From Cordia subcordata (taxonomy: Eukaryota > Streptophyta > Magnoliopsida > Boraginales > Cordiaceae), in contig JAPTOF010000007.1 of the NCBI GenBank assembly GCA_028554755.1, positions 4,434,001 to 4,498,000 on the forward strand: a DNA stretch of 64,000 nt. Direction: 5' to 3'. The position numbers and the translations under genes are program-made. A model generated the notes under the pieces. It was not told where the DNA came from and searched no databases. It was given only the letters and a program-made list of their open reading frames with translations. This document shows, piece by piece, positions 36,001 to 47,868 of this stretch (within the stretch, counting starts at the first letter, position 1; the number at the start of each line of letters is the position of its first letter).

Positions 36001-36279
36001 GGAACCCGATACAGCACTTGATATTCGAATAAGATTTTGGGTAGCTTTCTCTATTCAAAACCCGACATGAACATTCTTCCCCCCTTTTTTGAAAACAATA
36101 ATTATACTCTGTAAAGTTATAAGCCATCATACTAACCTAATGTGTAAATAATTAAAATCGGAACCAAACCCTTTCTCCTCTTCTTCAAACAACATTACGG
36201 AAAAAAGAGGGCTTTGGTGGCCCAAAAATCAATGAAAATGTAGAAAATTAGTTATTAAAATGAAGTTGTGATTTCATTG
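33096..36279. other. Intergenic, no gene seen
   Basis: AT-rich DNA without a convincing frame or repeat. The stretch 33660-34060 has higher sequence complexity than its surroundings, but nothing in it is recognised. Confidence 0.4.
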
Positions 36280-37930
36280 GTAAAACATGACCACGTCATT
36301 AATTTCAATAGTTGCTGATTTAAGTAGGTCATAGAACAGTGACCAAAATTTCAATCGCAACATCTTGTAATTTTATCATCAATTTTAACCTTCCAAACAA
36401 TAATACTAAGTCACAAACTAGTCAAAACAATCAATGCCCGGCATGTCGGTCACTATTTTAATGACCGGCATTTCGGTCATTGATTAGTTTAAGGCAATCA
36501 TTTTTCACCTTATCCAATGATCGAATGTTTCAGTCACTAATTCCGTGACATTTATTTGGTAATATATTGAGATATTCAATGATCGTTTAGTAATCGAACT
36601 TCTGTCACTAATATCTTGATCAGTGACCAAAATTGCGGTCAGTAATTGAGATAATAGTGGTCGAATAATTTCGGTAACTAATTGAGGTTAGGTTATAGAT
36701 TATTAATATATTTAAAGACCAAATAATTTTGGTCACTAATTGAGATATTATTGGCTGAATAATATTGATCACTAATTGAGATTGAGTTATTAATAGAAAT
36801 ATTTAGTGATTGAAAATCAGTTACTAACTGAGATATTAGTGACTGAAATTTTTTAGTCACTAATTAATGACCAACAATTTCGGACACTAATATCTTGGTT
36901 TGTGACTAACATTCAGTTACTAATTGAAATATTAATAATCGATTATTATTGGTCATCATATTGAGAATGGATTACTAATTGGTATATTTTGGTCACAAAA
37001 TAAGTGACTAATAATAATTATTCACCAATATCTCAATTTGTGACTAACTAAACCTTTCCCATCTCTACCATCTCTTTCTCTCTCACAAACCGTTCCCATT
37101 ATTTGCCATTGTTTGATTTCCTTCATTGTTTTGCCCCGACCTTGGCCAGCGGCATTTACCTTTCATTAACGTTCTTCATTCCTTGTCATTGTTTTTCCTC
37201 TTGCTTGTTTTAACTTGTCTATTAGGGTTCTAATATGGTATTCTACCCCAAACCTATTCCGTCGGATGTATCTTCTCCATATCTGGAATAACGACACTAT
37301 ATTTTGATTGCTTGGCTGTCTTTTGGTTATTTTGCAAGTGTTGATCTTTATTCTCTCAACTTGGTATCCCATTCTCTAAGTTACATGTTTAGCCAATCAT
37401 CTCCTTTGGTTGATTTGTCTCCACCATGACTAGTGGTTTTGTCTTTCCAAAAGACGTTTTACGAGTGTTTTAGGGTTCGGCTCTACTAGATCTGTGCCCA
37501 ATCGTCTGTTGTTCAAGTTGTGAGCCTTCTTCTCACCTTTCGATGTGCCAGTGTTTTACCATTTGCGTAATTTTCTGGAGGATGTCAAGTGGGTGTATGC
37601 CATGTTTTGTAAAATAGTTATGTGAGTTTTTTGGGTGTATAGGTCGAATTTAGAGATGCATATTACACAACAGGTTTTGTTGTTGGTCAATGATGGTGTC
37701 CTCTAAAATAGTCTCCAAAGGTCATGTTATGGTCTTCTTGTTGTAATGATTATGTACTTTTTGACCAGATTTATCTGGTCTTGAGTATGTATTTTTTTAG
37801 TGATGAAAGTTTATTTATGAGAAAAAAATTGTGACTAACTTAGACATTTAGTGACTAAAATTTTAGTCGCTACTTCGGTATCCATATTATTTTGGATTAT
37901 TATTAGAGGCTAAAATTTTGGTCACTAATC
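36280..37930. repeat. CACTA-like subterminal repeat array (interrupted)
   Basis: Dozens of copies of GTCACTAAT, AGTGACCAAAATT and AATTTCGGTCACTAAT in both orientations fill 36320-37049 and resume at 37829-37925. Interspersed, inverted GTCACTAA/TTAGTGAC repeats near the ends are typical of plant CACTA transposons. I could not find a CACTA terminus or the 3-bp target duplication, so the class is inferred. A retroposon interrupts the array. Confidence 0.5.
37050..37828 (+). mobile_element. Poly(A)-tailed retroposon, 779 bp, 12-bp target duplication
   Basis: Inserted inside the repeat array. It is flanked by TTGTGACTAACT at 37038-37049 and again at 37829-37840, and ends in GAGAAAAAAA. Variable-length target duplications plus a 3' A-tail are the signature of LINE-driven insertion. 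The sequence starts with CCCATCTCTACCATCTC and has no long frame. It may be a 5'-truncated LINE, a SINE-like unit or a processed copy of a transcript; its source is not recognised. Confidence 0.8.
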
Positions 37931-38681
37931 AATTACAAAATATTAATAACATTTATTGCTGTTTCTAAAATCTTTTTGATGTATTATATAAAATAATGGC
38001 ATAAAAAAATAAAACTTAAATTCATGAACAATAAATATAAATAAAAAAGTTTAACTCATACCAAAAGATTACCCGTTCACAATTTGTTGTAACAATTAAT
38101 TAAATTAATAAAAATCATGTCCACTGTATGAGTGTCAATCCATTTCGGCCTAACAAACCTTACAAGGCCTAGGCTGCAAAGTTGGATTATAAAGGCCCAG
38201 TAGAAATAGGTTTAAGGTAATTATGGGTGCTAAAGCATTATTTGGGTGTGAAGCAGGCAATCACGCAATTATCAAAGCTAAATCCTTCTATAAGGAGATC
38301 TTGGAAAAAACATAATTATTGTCTTGCCATAATCAAGACATGAAAGGAACTATAAAAGGAGGGGGAAACGAGCCATGAAGGACATACAAATACACCAGAA
38401 AATACCTACTCCAGCGACTTTATGGAAGAAAGGGTTTAGACCTCAAACCAAAACCCTAATTGTAGAATCACCCCCTATATCCATGTCATGGAAAACGTGT
38501 CTTTTATCGACATAATTTGATCTTCATAGCCAAAACATTTTTCAGATGGCTAAGAAGTTGCATATAAGCATCATTAATTGTACTAGAGAGAACATGATAA
38601 TGTATGTTTAATAACAAGAGGACCTAAGGACCCAATGAGGTGCTAATAGGCCAGAAATTGTCTCCCCTTTGTCATTTACTG

Positions 38682-38974
38682 CTTGTTTGGATGTAGGGGA
38701 AGAGGGGAAAAGAATAGGGATGGGAGGGTTCCTTTGATTTTTTCCTTTGTTTGGTTAGAAGGTATTAGGATAGAGAGGGGAAAAGCAGGATAAGTTTTAT
38801 CCCTTCAAATTATTTAAAAGTAATCAATTTGAGGTCATTTGGGAGGGAGGGAAGCTCTTTTTGCTTGAAATGATCTTTTTATCTCTTTTGCACATAAAAT
38901 TTCAAAAGGGAATGAAAGTCTATTTTTGCATAATATTTATCATTTTCTTCCATTTCTTTCTCAATCCAAACAAG
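38682..38974. mobile_element. hAT-type MITE
   Basis: The left end CTTGTTTGGAT (38682-38692) is matched by the inverse ATCCAAACAAG (38964-38974). Related in style to 32704-33095. Confidence 0.5.
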
Positions 38975-39673
38975 AAAAACTCATAATTCTTTATGATCTT
39001 GTCCTTTACAAAATTTTTAATCCAAATAAGAATTAATCCTCTCCTTTCTTTTTCTTTATAATCCCGTCCCTTTAGCAAAATGTTTCCCTTAAAATCAAGA
39101 TGAAAATAATTGGAAAATCAAATTCTAAAAATTTACTAACCAAAACTAAATAGAATTTGTTTGATAATTATTTTTTGTTTAAATAAATGGTTCAATTTAT
39201 GTTAATACCTGAAATAATTGAATTAGAGAAAGTCATAAATTATTTGGTTATTTGGTCATATAATTGGATCGAATTTCTGAATTTTGTAAACATAACTAAC
39301 CAAATTGAATTTCCGAATTTGTTAACACAACCAACCGAACTGAATTGTTAAATTTGTACTCATATTTTTCGCTTTTGTAATATATGTTAGAACAATGTCA
39401 ACTAGATTGGTTATTCAGTTGATAATAAAACTTTTGAAAATTACATGTGTTGGGAGGCAAGCATAATAAACAAAAAAAAAATGCACAGTGGAATGATCAA
39501 ACCGTTTTATTTTTTGTGTAAACTATGAGGATGTGATAAGTATATCCAACAAAATTGTTCATGCAATCTAAAAATTAAAGCAAAATAGATCAATGCCAAG
39601 ATTTTTAGTGTGGAAAATCCCTCCAACGTGAAGAGTAAAAACCATATGACTATAGTTCATCTCAAAAACTTCA

Positions 39674-40728
39674 TGATACGCTATTTAAGCACAATTCTAA
39701 ATAGCTCACAAATGCATGAGTCATGTGTAGTATGGTGTGTGCGAGTACTGGGTCAAATCCATGGGGAGGCTTAACGTGTATGGTGTTTTAAGTTAAGTGT
39801 GTCCTAAAGAGCTATGTGTTGAGGTCTTAACTATAATCTTTTTTGTGTTTTTGGTTTGAGGGGAGCTCGGAAAGATAAATCTAAACTACAGGCAAGAAAA
39901 TAAGAAGGCAGTATGTGTGTGTGATGGGGGAATATAGCAATCTAAGGGGATGTTAACAAGTGAAAATGGGGAGTAGGATGATTTTGGCTTGCAAATAGGT
40001 GATTACTATTTCTTGTTAGGGTTACTTGATGGATCAAACTTGGTTGCTGTCGTCGGGTCTCCTAATTAACCTCCTAATTACACCCTAAGCCTCAGGCAAA
40101 TCCATCCCTAGGTGTCTACCCCTAGAGTCATGGCATATGGTCTTTATGACTTAGGGCCATAGAGCTAGTTAGTTAGGATTCTAGGTAACTTAGATCGATC
40201 TAATCATAACGTCTAAACTGTTGGCTGGATTTAAAGCCAAGATCTAGTCCGTCTAAGGTCGATTAACCTATCTTGAAACCCATTAGCTGGATTTAAAGCT
40301 AAGGGAAACTCGACCTAGGCTGGCCATTAGTTATGCACCACCGATCATCATCACAATAGCGGGTAATAACGTTTGAGTGCAAAGCAAACACATCTAGGGC
40401 ATGACATTTGAGAATATCCCGGGGTATTCTACTACTAAGCACATAGACATACTTAGATTATACCAATTTAAGCAATCGCACCCGACATGTAAGTAATAAA
40501 AGCTATTTATGCTATGCTATTGAGGATGTTAACACATACATAGACATGTATATAAGCATGCCCATTTCGTGTAATCATCACACAAACATATAGACATGCT
40601 AGCATAATGATTTAGAGATAGTTAATAGCATAACAGACTTCAATATATATATGCAACATTATTGAGGCATTTCTACAAACACATAGACATGAATGTAAAT
40701 TTGCCAATCAATACCCCAAGTACACGTA

Positions 40729-40777
<49 letters not shown>

Positions 40778-41581
40778 CCATCAAATATCCATAACAATAA
40801 TGTAATAATCATCTATAATACAAGAGTAAATCACCCTACATAGCTCTAATTAAACATAAATTAACTTAGGATAAAAGAGACAAAAGAGGCTACCCTTTTA
40901 TCTGAAGCCATATCTTTACAATTCAAGAGCTATGCCCAAATCCTTGTGTTTGATCCTCTTAGAGGCTTGATTTCTAGTGCTAAAATGTGTTTACAAGTAT
41001 GTGTGAAAGGTGCTTTTAGATGGATTTAGGGTTTAGAAAAATGGGTGTGTGAATTGGGTGTCTTTCTCCCAAAAAGTGACTGAAAAGTGACTTAAAAAGA
41101 GCTGAAATCACATAGAGCCGGGGGCCTTAGCCGGTCGATTGGCTTCAAAGAAAGGTCGACAGGCTTCAACTGGGTTCCTCTCTGACCTGGCCGGCCGACC
41201 TAGCAGGTCGACCGACCTAGTAGTGAGGTCGACAGGCCGAGTCAGTCTTCTTTCCAAAGTTGCGCTTCGCATACTCGTTTCGCCTCACCCGGTCACTTCC
41301 AAAAGCACTTTTCTTCGTTCCTTTGCGTCTAAAATGCCTTCATCTTTGATCCAAATCCCCTTTGCCATCAATCAAGCTCAAATCTTCTCCTCGGATCTCC
41401 CCTAAAACAAGCAATAAATGCACACTAGTGTAGCATTTAAGTCTTAACCTCAACTATGACATGTGAAACCTAGTATGAACAAATATGACCTAAATGCTAT
41501 ACTAATACACCATATGAAGCACAAAATGCCTCAAAACAAGTATATACACACAATATATAAACATACAAAATGAACACATCA
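39674..41581 (-). mobile_element. Solo LTR (gypsy Tat/Ogre-like), 1,908 bp, nested in copia LTR
   Basis: The boundaries are exact: the host LTR reads CTTCA (39669-39673), the insertion begins TGATACGC and ends ACACATCA, then CTTCA (41582-41586) repeats and the LTR resumes ACTATCAATAAATTG. The partner LTR reads AAAACTTCACTATCAACAAA without interruption. TG...CA ends, a 5-bp target duplication, no coding capacity and no internal terminal repeat make it a solo LTR left by LTR-LTR recombination. The length and the GGTCGAC-rich segment near 41130-41240 suggest a large gypsy LTR in - orientation; that lineage is inference. A TA run lies at 40728-40775. Confidence 0.85.
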
Positions 41582-42039
41582 CTTCACTATCAATAAATTG
41601 AGGTACAAAAGAGTTCTCCTTCACGTACAACCAGAGCATACAACATCAACCATCAAGAATAATGTATCTTTGAACATTCAACAATAAAATATGTTAAACA
41701 AGAGAGATGAAGAAATAGCATCAAAACAAAGGCTTCCAAAACGTGCATAATTAATATATCAAAAAGACTCTAAACACGATCCAACCATCTAGATCAAAGA
41801 GCAATGAACATAGAACGTGGACGTAAAATTTCAACTCAATTGGGCAACAAAATCACTATTGTTTGTAAGCTTGATTAAGATTTCTTACACATTTTTCAAT
41901 TATTTATTTATTTTCTCTCTATTTTTCCCTCTCCTCTTTTAAAAACCAGACCAACATCCTCTTTCTTTGGTTCCTTATGGTCACCATCTTTCTTGACCTG
42001 TCTAGGATCATCTTCATCATCCACATTTTGAATATCATT

Positions 42040-44940
42040 TTAGTCCTCATTTTCAATATGATCTACAATCGGTGCCTTTGGCACTATGCCTATGTCAATC
42101 GAATCATCTGAACATGGGAGCAACTCTTTCTCCATTTTATGGATGTCGTAGTTTGTTTGATCTTTGACGAACACAACATTTTTGCTTTTAACAAGCTTCT
42201 TATCAAACGAATCATATAACTTGTAACGATATTCATCAAGGCCATATCTAACAAATATAGACTGTCGTATCTTTATATCAAGTTTGGACTCTTCATCTTT
42301 TGGAATGTGAACAAATGCCTTGCATCTTAAGACGCGCAAATGATCATAAGAAACATCTTTCCCTGGCCAAAGTTTGTTAGGAGCATCAAACTTTAATAGA
42401 ATCTAAGTTGAGAGATTTAACATGTGAACAATTGTATGTAAAGCCTTACCCCATAAGAAAGATGGTAAATTTGCATATCAAAGCAAACATCTTAGCCTTT
42501 AAATTAAATTTCTATTTATTCCCTCAACCAACCCATTCAATTGGTGTCTTTAGTGGTGTCTCTTGATGTCTAATTCCTTTCTCTCCAAAATATTTTTCAA
42601 ATGGACCACAATATTCACGTTTATTATAGGTCCAGATGCATTTCAACTTTTTCCCTATTTCTCATTCAACAGAAGCTTGAAACTACTTAAGCACATCCAA
42701 TACTTGATCTTTGGACTTCAAAGTGTAAGCCCATATTTCCCTTGAATGGTCATTAATAAAAGTCACAAAATAAAGAAAACCACCAAGTGTTTTAATCTTC
42801 ACTAGACCATATACATTCGAATGCACCAAATCAAGTACATTCTCCTTCTGAGAAGGTAGATGACTTTTGAAAGAAACTCTTTTTTGTTTCCTATAAAGAT
42901 CATGTTCAATTGAATGTCAGAAACATGTTTCACATCTTTGAGAATTAACTTTTTGCCATTTTGGGTCCTTAAACAAACGTTTCTTGGGCCAACAACCTTG
43001 GCTACACCGTCATTCCCCATTCTTACAACACTATAATTACCAGGAGTATAAGAATCAAAGTAATCCTTTGTGAGGAAACATGAATGGAGGCACCACTATG
43101 AATCACCCAAAATGTGTCATGACTTGCAAGATCAATGGCATCAATGTCACAAGCAATAAACAAATCTTGAATAGCAATAGCAACTCAATCATTTACATTG
43201 TCATCATATTTCCTTCTTTCATTATCTTTTATGATTCTTTTCATTTTGCAATATTCTGCAAAACTTCTTAATGTGATCCAATTTTTCATAGTGATGACAT
43301 TTAACATATACTTCCTTCTTAACTTGCTTCTACCCTTACTTGTCGAGCCTTTGTTCTTATTTTTTCCCTTATATTTAGTAAGCAAAGCATCAAACTCGAA
43401 AGACAAAATTTGTGTCTTTCTTCTAGTTTCCTTGTTCAAAAGTCTACTTTTGGCGAAGTCCAAACTGATTATACCATTTAGAGCTGAGTTTGACAATAAG
43501 GATCTAAAAGTCTCCTATGAGTCCGGTAAAGTACCAAGAAGCTACAACTTTTTTATTTCATCATCAAATGTGATCCTAATAGCAGCTAATAGATTGGTGA
43601 TCCCAAGATATTCATTTACGTGATCAATTATAGGGGATTTATCTCTATACCTCAAACACATAAATTGCTTTATCAAAAATAATTTGTCATTGCCAATGCT
43701 TTGGGTATACAATTCTTTAAGCTTTTTCTATAGCTAGTGCACTTTTATCAACACTCCACACAGATTTATTTTTTGGTAGAAAATGTTAAATTAAGTTGAA
43801 TTTATTTATTTTTAATAGTATATGAAGAATTTAGTCATGAATATTCTGTGCTATGCACAGATATTTTTAAACAATAAATCTTAAATTTACTCAGATTTAA
43901 TCTTTACAATCACAAATGAAAAGTACTTTAAGGCTTTTAAGCATTAATTGATTAATAATTAAAATTTATAAATTAAAATTAACAATATATTTCCATAATA
44001 AGAATGAACCTTTTGAAATTCACAAATGTATATTATTTTTAAAATTAATTATTTGACAATTAAATTTCTAAGATAAAACTAAGAATATATATCCATAATA
44101 AATAGTAAGTGAACCTTTTAGAATTCACAAATGAATTATATTGTAAGGATTAATTAATTAATTATTTAATTTTTTGATTAAAACTAATAATTTAGTTATA
44201 TCCACAAAGATAAAAATAATATAAATAAAATAAAAAATAAATAATCAATTATTATATAAGCTAATAATAAAATATTCATTGGAAGTGCTGATATGATACT
44301 CTTATAATGCTTAAAAAAGTATTTTTTAATAGTAAATATTAAATTTACTTAGATTTAATCTTTTAAAACTCACAAATGAATATTGCTTTAAGAATTAATT
44401 GATTGAAAATTAAATTTCTAATGGTAATAAAACATATACATAATAGATAAAAAATAAATTTCTTAGAATTAACAAGTGAATTTAATCTTAAGCATTAATT
44501 GATTATCCATTTAATGTTTCAATTAAAGCTAATAATGTATATTCATAAGATACGAATAATAAAAAGTAAAATAATAAAAAATAAAATAACTATGCCATGT
44601 AAGTGTTGACATGACACTCTCATAATGCTCAAACATGCAACTGTCATAATGTTAAAAAAAAGTATAACTTTAAAATATACTATAGATGGACGTGCATGTT
44701 TTATGCCACTTATATGATTATGTGCATTATCATCTAAGCACCGCCTGATAAACCCACGAACATGTGTATGGAACGAATCCCAATCATCATCAGTTTTATT
44801 TGAGGGTGGGTTTTTCAGTTCCAAATATAGGTAAATATTACTCTTTAAAGTATAGCAAGTCATCCATTTTCTCTTGCAAAATAGCATAATTTTGCCCATT
44901 CAACTTTACCATTCTACTTGTATTAACATCCATTTTTCTA
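42040..44940 (-). pseudogene. gag, protease edge and integrase of the old copia element
   Basis: Read on the - strand. 44930-44690 is Gag N-terminus (KLNGQNYAILQEKMDDLL, then DDDWDSFHTHVRGFIRRCLDD). 43760-43500 is mid-Gag (KLKELYTQSIGNDKLFLIKQ and YRDKSPIIDHVNEYL). 43496-43185 is Gag C-terminus with a basic, knuckle-like stretch. 43020-42802 is the protease end and pre-integrase (MGNDGVAKVVGPRNVCL, KLILKDVKHVSDIQLNMI). 42339-42040 is the integrase C-terminus (LRCKAFVHIPKDEESKLD, RQSIFVRYG, NVVFVKDQT). Stops and shifts separate the pieces, and about 900 bp of AT-rich repeat lies inside gag. Confidence 0.85.
43770..44680. repeat. AT-rich repeat array of about 100-bp units inside gag
   Basis: A unit built on TTAGAATTCACAAATGAAT, then TTAAGCATTAATTGATT, AATTAAATTTCTAA and a short AT spacer recurs about six times. 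A larger phrase (CTGATATGATACTCTTATAATGCTT near 44290, TTGACATGACACTCTCATAATGCTC near 44605) repeats about 318 bp apart, hinting at a higher-order unit. It separates two parts of Gag that are adjacent in intact elements. Confidence 0.65.
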
Positions 44941-44959
44941 CAAAATAACAGTCTAACAA

Positions 44960-44975
44960 CCTGGCTCTGAGGCCA
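44960..44975 (-). other. Primer-binding site of the old copia element
   Basis: On the - strand it reads TGGCCTCAGAGCCAGG. The standard initiator Met tRNA site is TGGTATCAGAGCCAGG, so 14 of 16 bases match. It lies three bases inside the LTR. Confidence 0.85.
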
Positions 44976-44978
44976 CTT

Positions 44979-45645
44979 TGTTGGAAGGCAAGCACAATTA
45001 ACAAACAACAAATGCACAACATAATGATCTTTTTTTTCTCTTTTTCTGGTCAAGACAACAGAATGATCTCCCTCCCTCTTTTGTATAAACTATGAGAATG
45101 TAATGAGTATATCCAATAAAATTATGCACACAATATGAAAATTCAAGCAAAATAGAACAACAAAATAGAACAACACTAGGATTTTTAACATGAAAAACCC
45201 TCCAACATGGAGAGTAAAAACACAAGATCGTGCCACCCCAAAAAACTTCACTATCAACAAATTGAGGTACAAAAGATTTCTTCTCTAGATACAAGCAGAG
45301 CATACAACATCAATCATTAATAATAGCATATCCTTAAACATTCAACAATGAAAGATGTTAAACAAGAGAGATGAAGAAATATCACCAAAACAAAGGCTTC
45401 TAGAACATGCACAGCTTACACAGCTAGGAGACTCTAAACAACAACCTAGCTGTCTAGATCTAAGGCCAATGAATTTGGAACATGCATATAAAATTTTAGC
45501 TTGATCGGGCAATAAATGACCATTCGATTTCAAGATTGATAAAGTATGCAGAAACAATTTTCAATTTTCTTTTCCTTCCATTTCTCTTTAATTTCTCTCT
45601 CTTTTTTTTGACACTTTCTCTCCTCTTTTAAAAGCTAGAACCCTA
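44979..45645 (-). repeat. 5' LTR of the old copia element
   Basis: Starts TGTTGGAAGG and ends near the CCTCTTTTAAAAGC block that matches CCTCTTTTAAAAAC of the left LTR. The end is approximate. Confidence 0.75.
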
Positions 45646-46600
45646 TGCTTTCTTTTGTTTTTATTTCTCTTTTTTGTTGTTTGATTTCAAGTCAAACTTT
45701 ATGTATGCATCCAACACATGTTGATCAACTAACAACATGTGATGTAATTGAAAAACTAAAACTTAAGATTTCACAACAAGATATACTGCAAGCGGTTGTA
45801 TTTATTTTGATTCCTAATTACATTTAAAATTGTAACAAAAAGTTTTTATTATGCTTGAGTTAAACGTAAAAAATATTAATGTAATAAGGAAATAGTGTTA
45901 TGCATACAAATGTAGCTCATGTTTACATTTGAGAACAAAACTAATATTAGTTATATCTTGAAATGTAGCTAATATTAGCCATACTTTGAAATGTAGGTAA
46001 TATTAGTTGTATTTTGAAATGTAGCTAATGTTTGCTGCATTTAAGGGTGTAACTAAAGGCAGCATAGGCAAGGTTTTTGGTCTATTATTAACATATTATT
46101 AGTTTTTTTGTGATGTTTATAAATTATAATTAAATTTGGATTGCTTAATTTATTTTAGTTAACTTTTTTACTTTAAAGTGGATGAGGAAGTGAGCCTTGA
46201 AATAAAATTTTGAAAACATTGACTAATTGGACATTTTTACATATAGTGAATATATTAAATGCATGAAATTAAAATTAACATTAATGACTTTGATAGAATA
46301 GTATTTTGAAACATATAACTATGAGTTTGATCCATTAAGTTTGCTAATTAAATCTTTTTAGCTTTTTTCCAACTTTTTTTTAGAGTAAAGAAATTATACA
46401 ATTGACACACATGCACATGCACACGCATATATACACATACACTGAAACTAAACATATTGTTTTTTAATTAATATTATAAGTATATGATAATACTAATCAA
46501 TGAAATGAATTTTTTTAAAAAGTTTTTATGTTCATACATGTTACAAATTATATCTAACTCTTTAAGAGAAAACCTTGGAACTGACAAGTGTCTCTAGACT

Positions 46601-46644
<44 letters not shown>

Positions 46645-47473
46645 AGTAATTAATGAAATGAATATTGTCTAAAAAATTTTATGTTGGTACATGTTATAAA
46701 TTATGTTTAACTTTTTAAGGGAAAAATCTGGAGCTAACACATGATTCTAGACTATCCTATCTTTACATCACACATACACATATACATTTACATACATACA
46801 TATATATATATATATATACATACATACATACATATATATATATATATACTAATTAAAAAACAAATAATAAAAATACTACAAGAGTCTAGAAATTGACTAA
46901 TTAGGCATTATATCAAACATGTAGAATGCACCACAAAGATGGTATGACTTCAAAAAATATATATACACAACTCACAACACTCAACATCAATAACATAAAA
47001 TCCAACCTCAACAACAGTTAATCAATATTTTATAACCAAAGCTCTACAATTGATCACTATTACATGACAAGATCTATTAAGACATCCACAGTGCAAAAGA
47101 AAAAATCACTTTGCTCATAGAAGTGTAACTAAATTAAAATACGCATTTTAGGGTATCCAATTGAATGGAGAATAGAAGAAATCACTATGCATGAAGAAGC
47201 TACCAAAAAATTCCTCAAGAACCTATGCTAGAAGGATATTTCTTCTACAAGTTAATATAGCAAGCCAAATCATGTATATGTTATGCAACTCATTGAGGAC
47301 ACTAATTTTTGATGAACTAATAAACTAATTCATGTCGGTCCGAGAGAATCACTTGTAGATGTCAAATATTAATAATCAATATGATGGAACCACTTTAAAT
47401 GATCAACCTCTTTGATTGACATGAATGGTGCGCTAACACGGAAGTACGTCTCCTTATGATATTCCTAGCAACA
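45646..47473. other. Intergenic, AT-rich with microsatellites
   Basis: No gene seen. TA runs at 46609-46638 and 46795-46849, the latter with TACA units. Near 45910-46040 a phrase like GAAATGTAGCTAATATTAG is repeated three to four times. Confidence 0.45.
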
Positions 47474-47482
47474 ACTATGGAA

Positions 47483-47859
47483 GGTTTATTCCCCTAACAG
47501 GTCCTAAACTGTTGACTTTATCTTATTTTAGTCCATTGACTTTCAAAATGAACATTTTAGTCTCTAGACTATTGACTTTGTCACATTTTAGTCCTTTAAC
47601 TTTCAAAATAAACTTTTTAGTCCATAGACTTTGATAAATGGGATGTCTTTAGTTCTTGAACCTTTAAAATAAACCCTTTTTTAAAGGACTAACGACATCC
47701 CATTTATCAAAATCCAAGGACTAAAAGGTTTATTTTGAAAGTCAATGGACTAAAATGCAACAAATTCAATAGTCTAGGGAGTAAAACATTCATTTTAAAA
47801 GTCAAGGGACTAAGATGTGACAAAGTCAATAGTCTAGGGACTATTAGGAAAATAAACCC
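47483..47859. mobile_element. Mutator-type MITE, 377 bp, 9-bp target duplication
   Basis: Nearly the whole element folds on itself. The left arm begins GGTTTATTCCCCTAACAGG and the right arm is its inverse ending AGGAAAATAAACCC, with inner repeats such as TTGACTTTCAAAATGAAC pairing with their complements. The flanks ACTATGGAA at 47474-47482 and 47860-47868 are identical. Long terminal inverted repeats with a 9-bp duplication fit the Mutator superfamily. No coding capacity. Confidence 0.85.
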
Positions 47860-47868
47860 ACTATGGAA

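Larger units (their letters stand above)
39448..45645 (-). mobile_element. Old copia retrotransposon lacking RT and RNase H, with nested insertions
   Basis: The left (3') LTR runs from TGTTGGGAGGCAAGC at 39448 to about 41956 and is split by a 1.9-kb insertion. The right (5') LTR, 44979-45645, aligns with both parts (shared phrases include AACTATGAGGATGTGATGAGTATATCC-like, AATTGAGGTACAAAAGA and AAACAAGAGAGATGAAGAAAT). A primer-binding site and gag through integrase are recognisable on the - strand. The integrase C-terminus then runs straight to the polypurine tract, so RT and RNase H are deleted. LTR divergence is far higher than in the 7.4-kb element. The ends of the 5' LTR and the target duplication are uncertain. 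Confidence 0.85.

Noticed and set aside
41139..41405. 88-residue + strand frame in the solo LTR
   Set aside because: It coincides with a locally GC-richer part of a non-coding LTR; no motif, and the LTR reads on the other strand.
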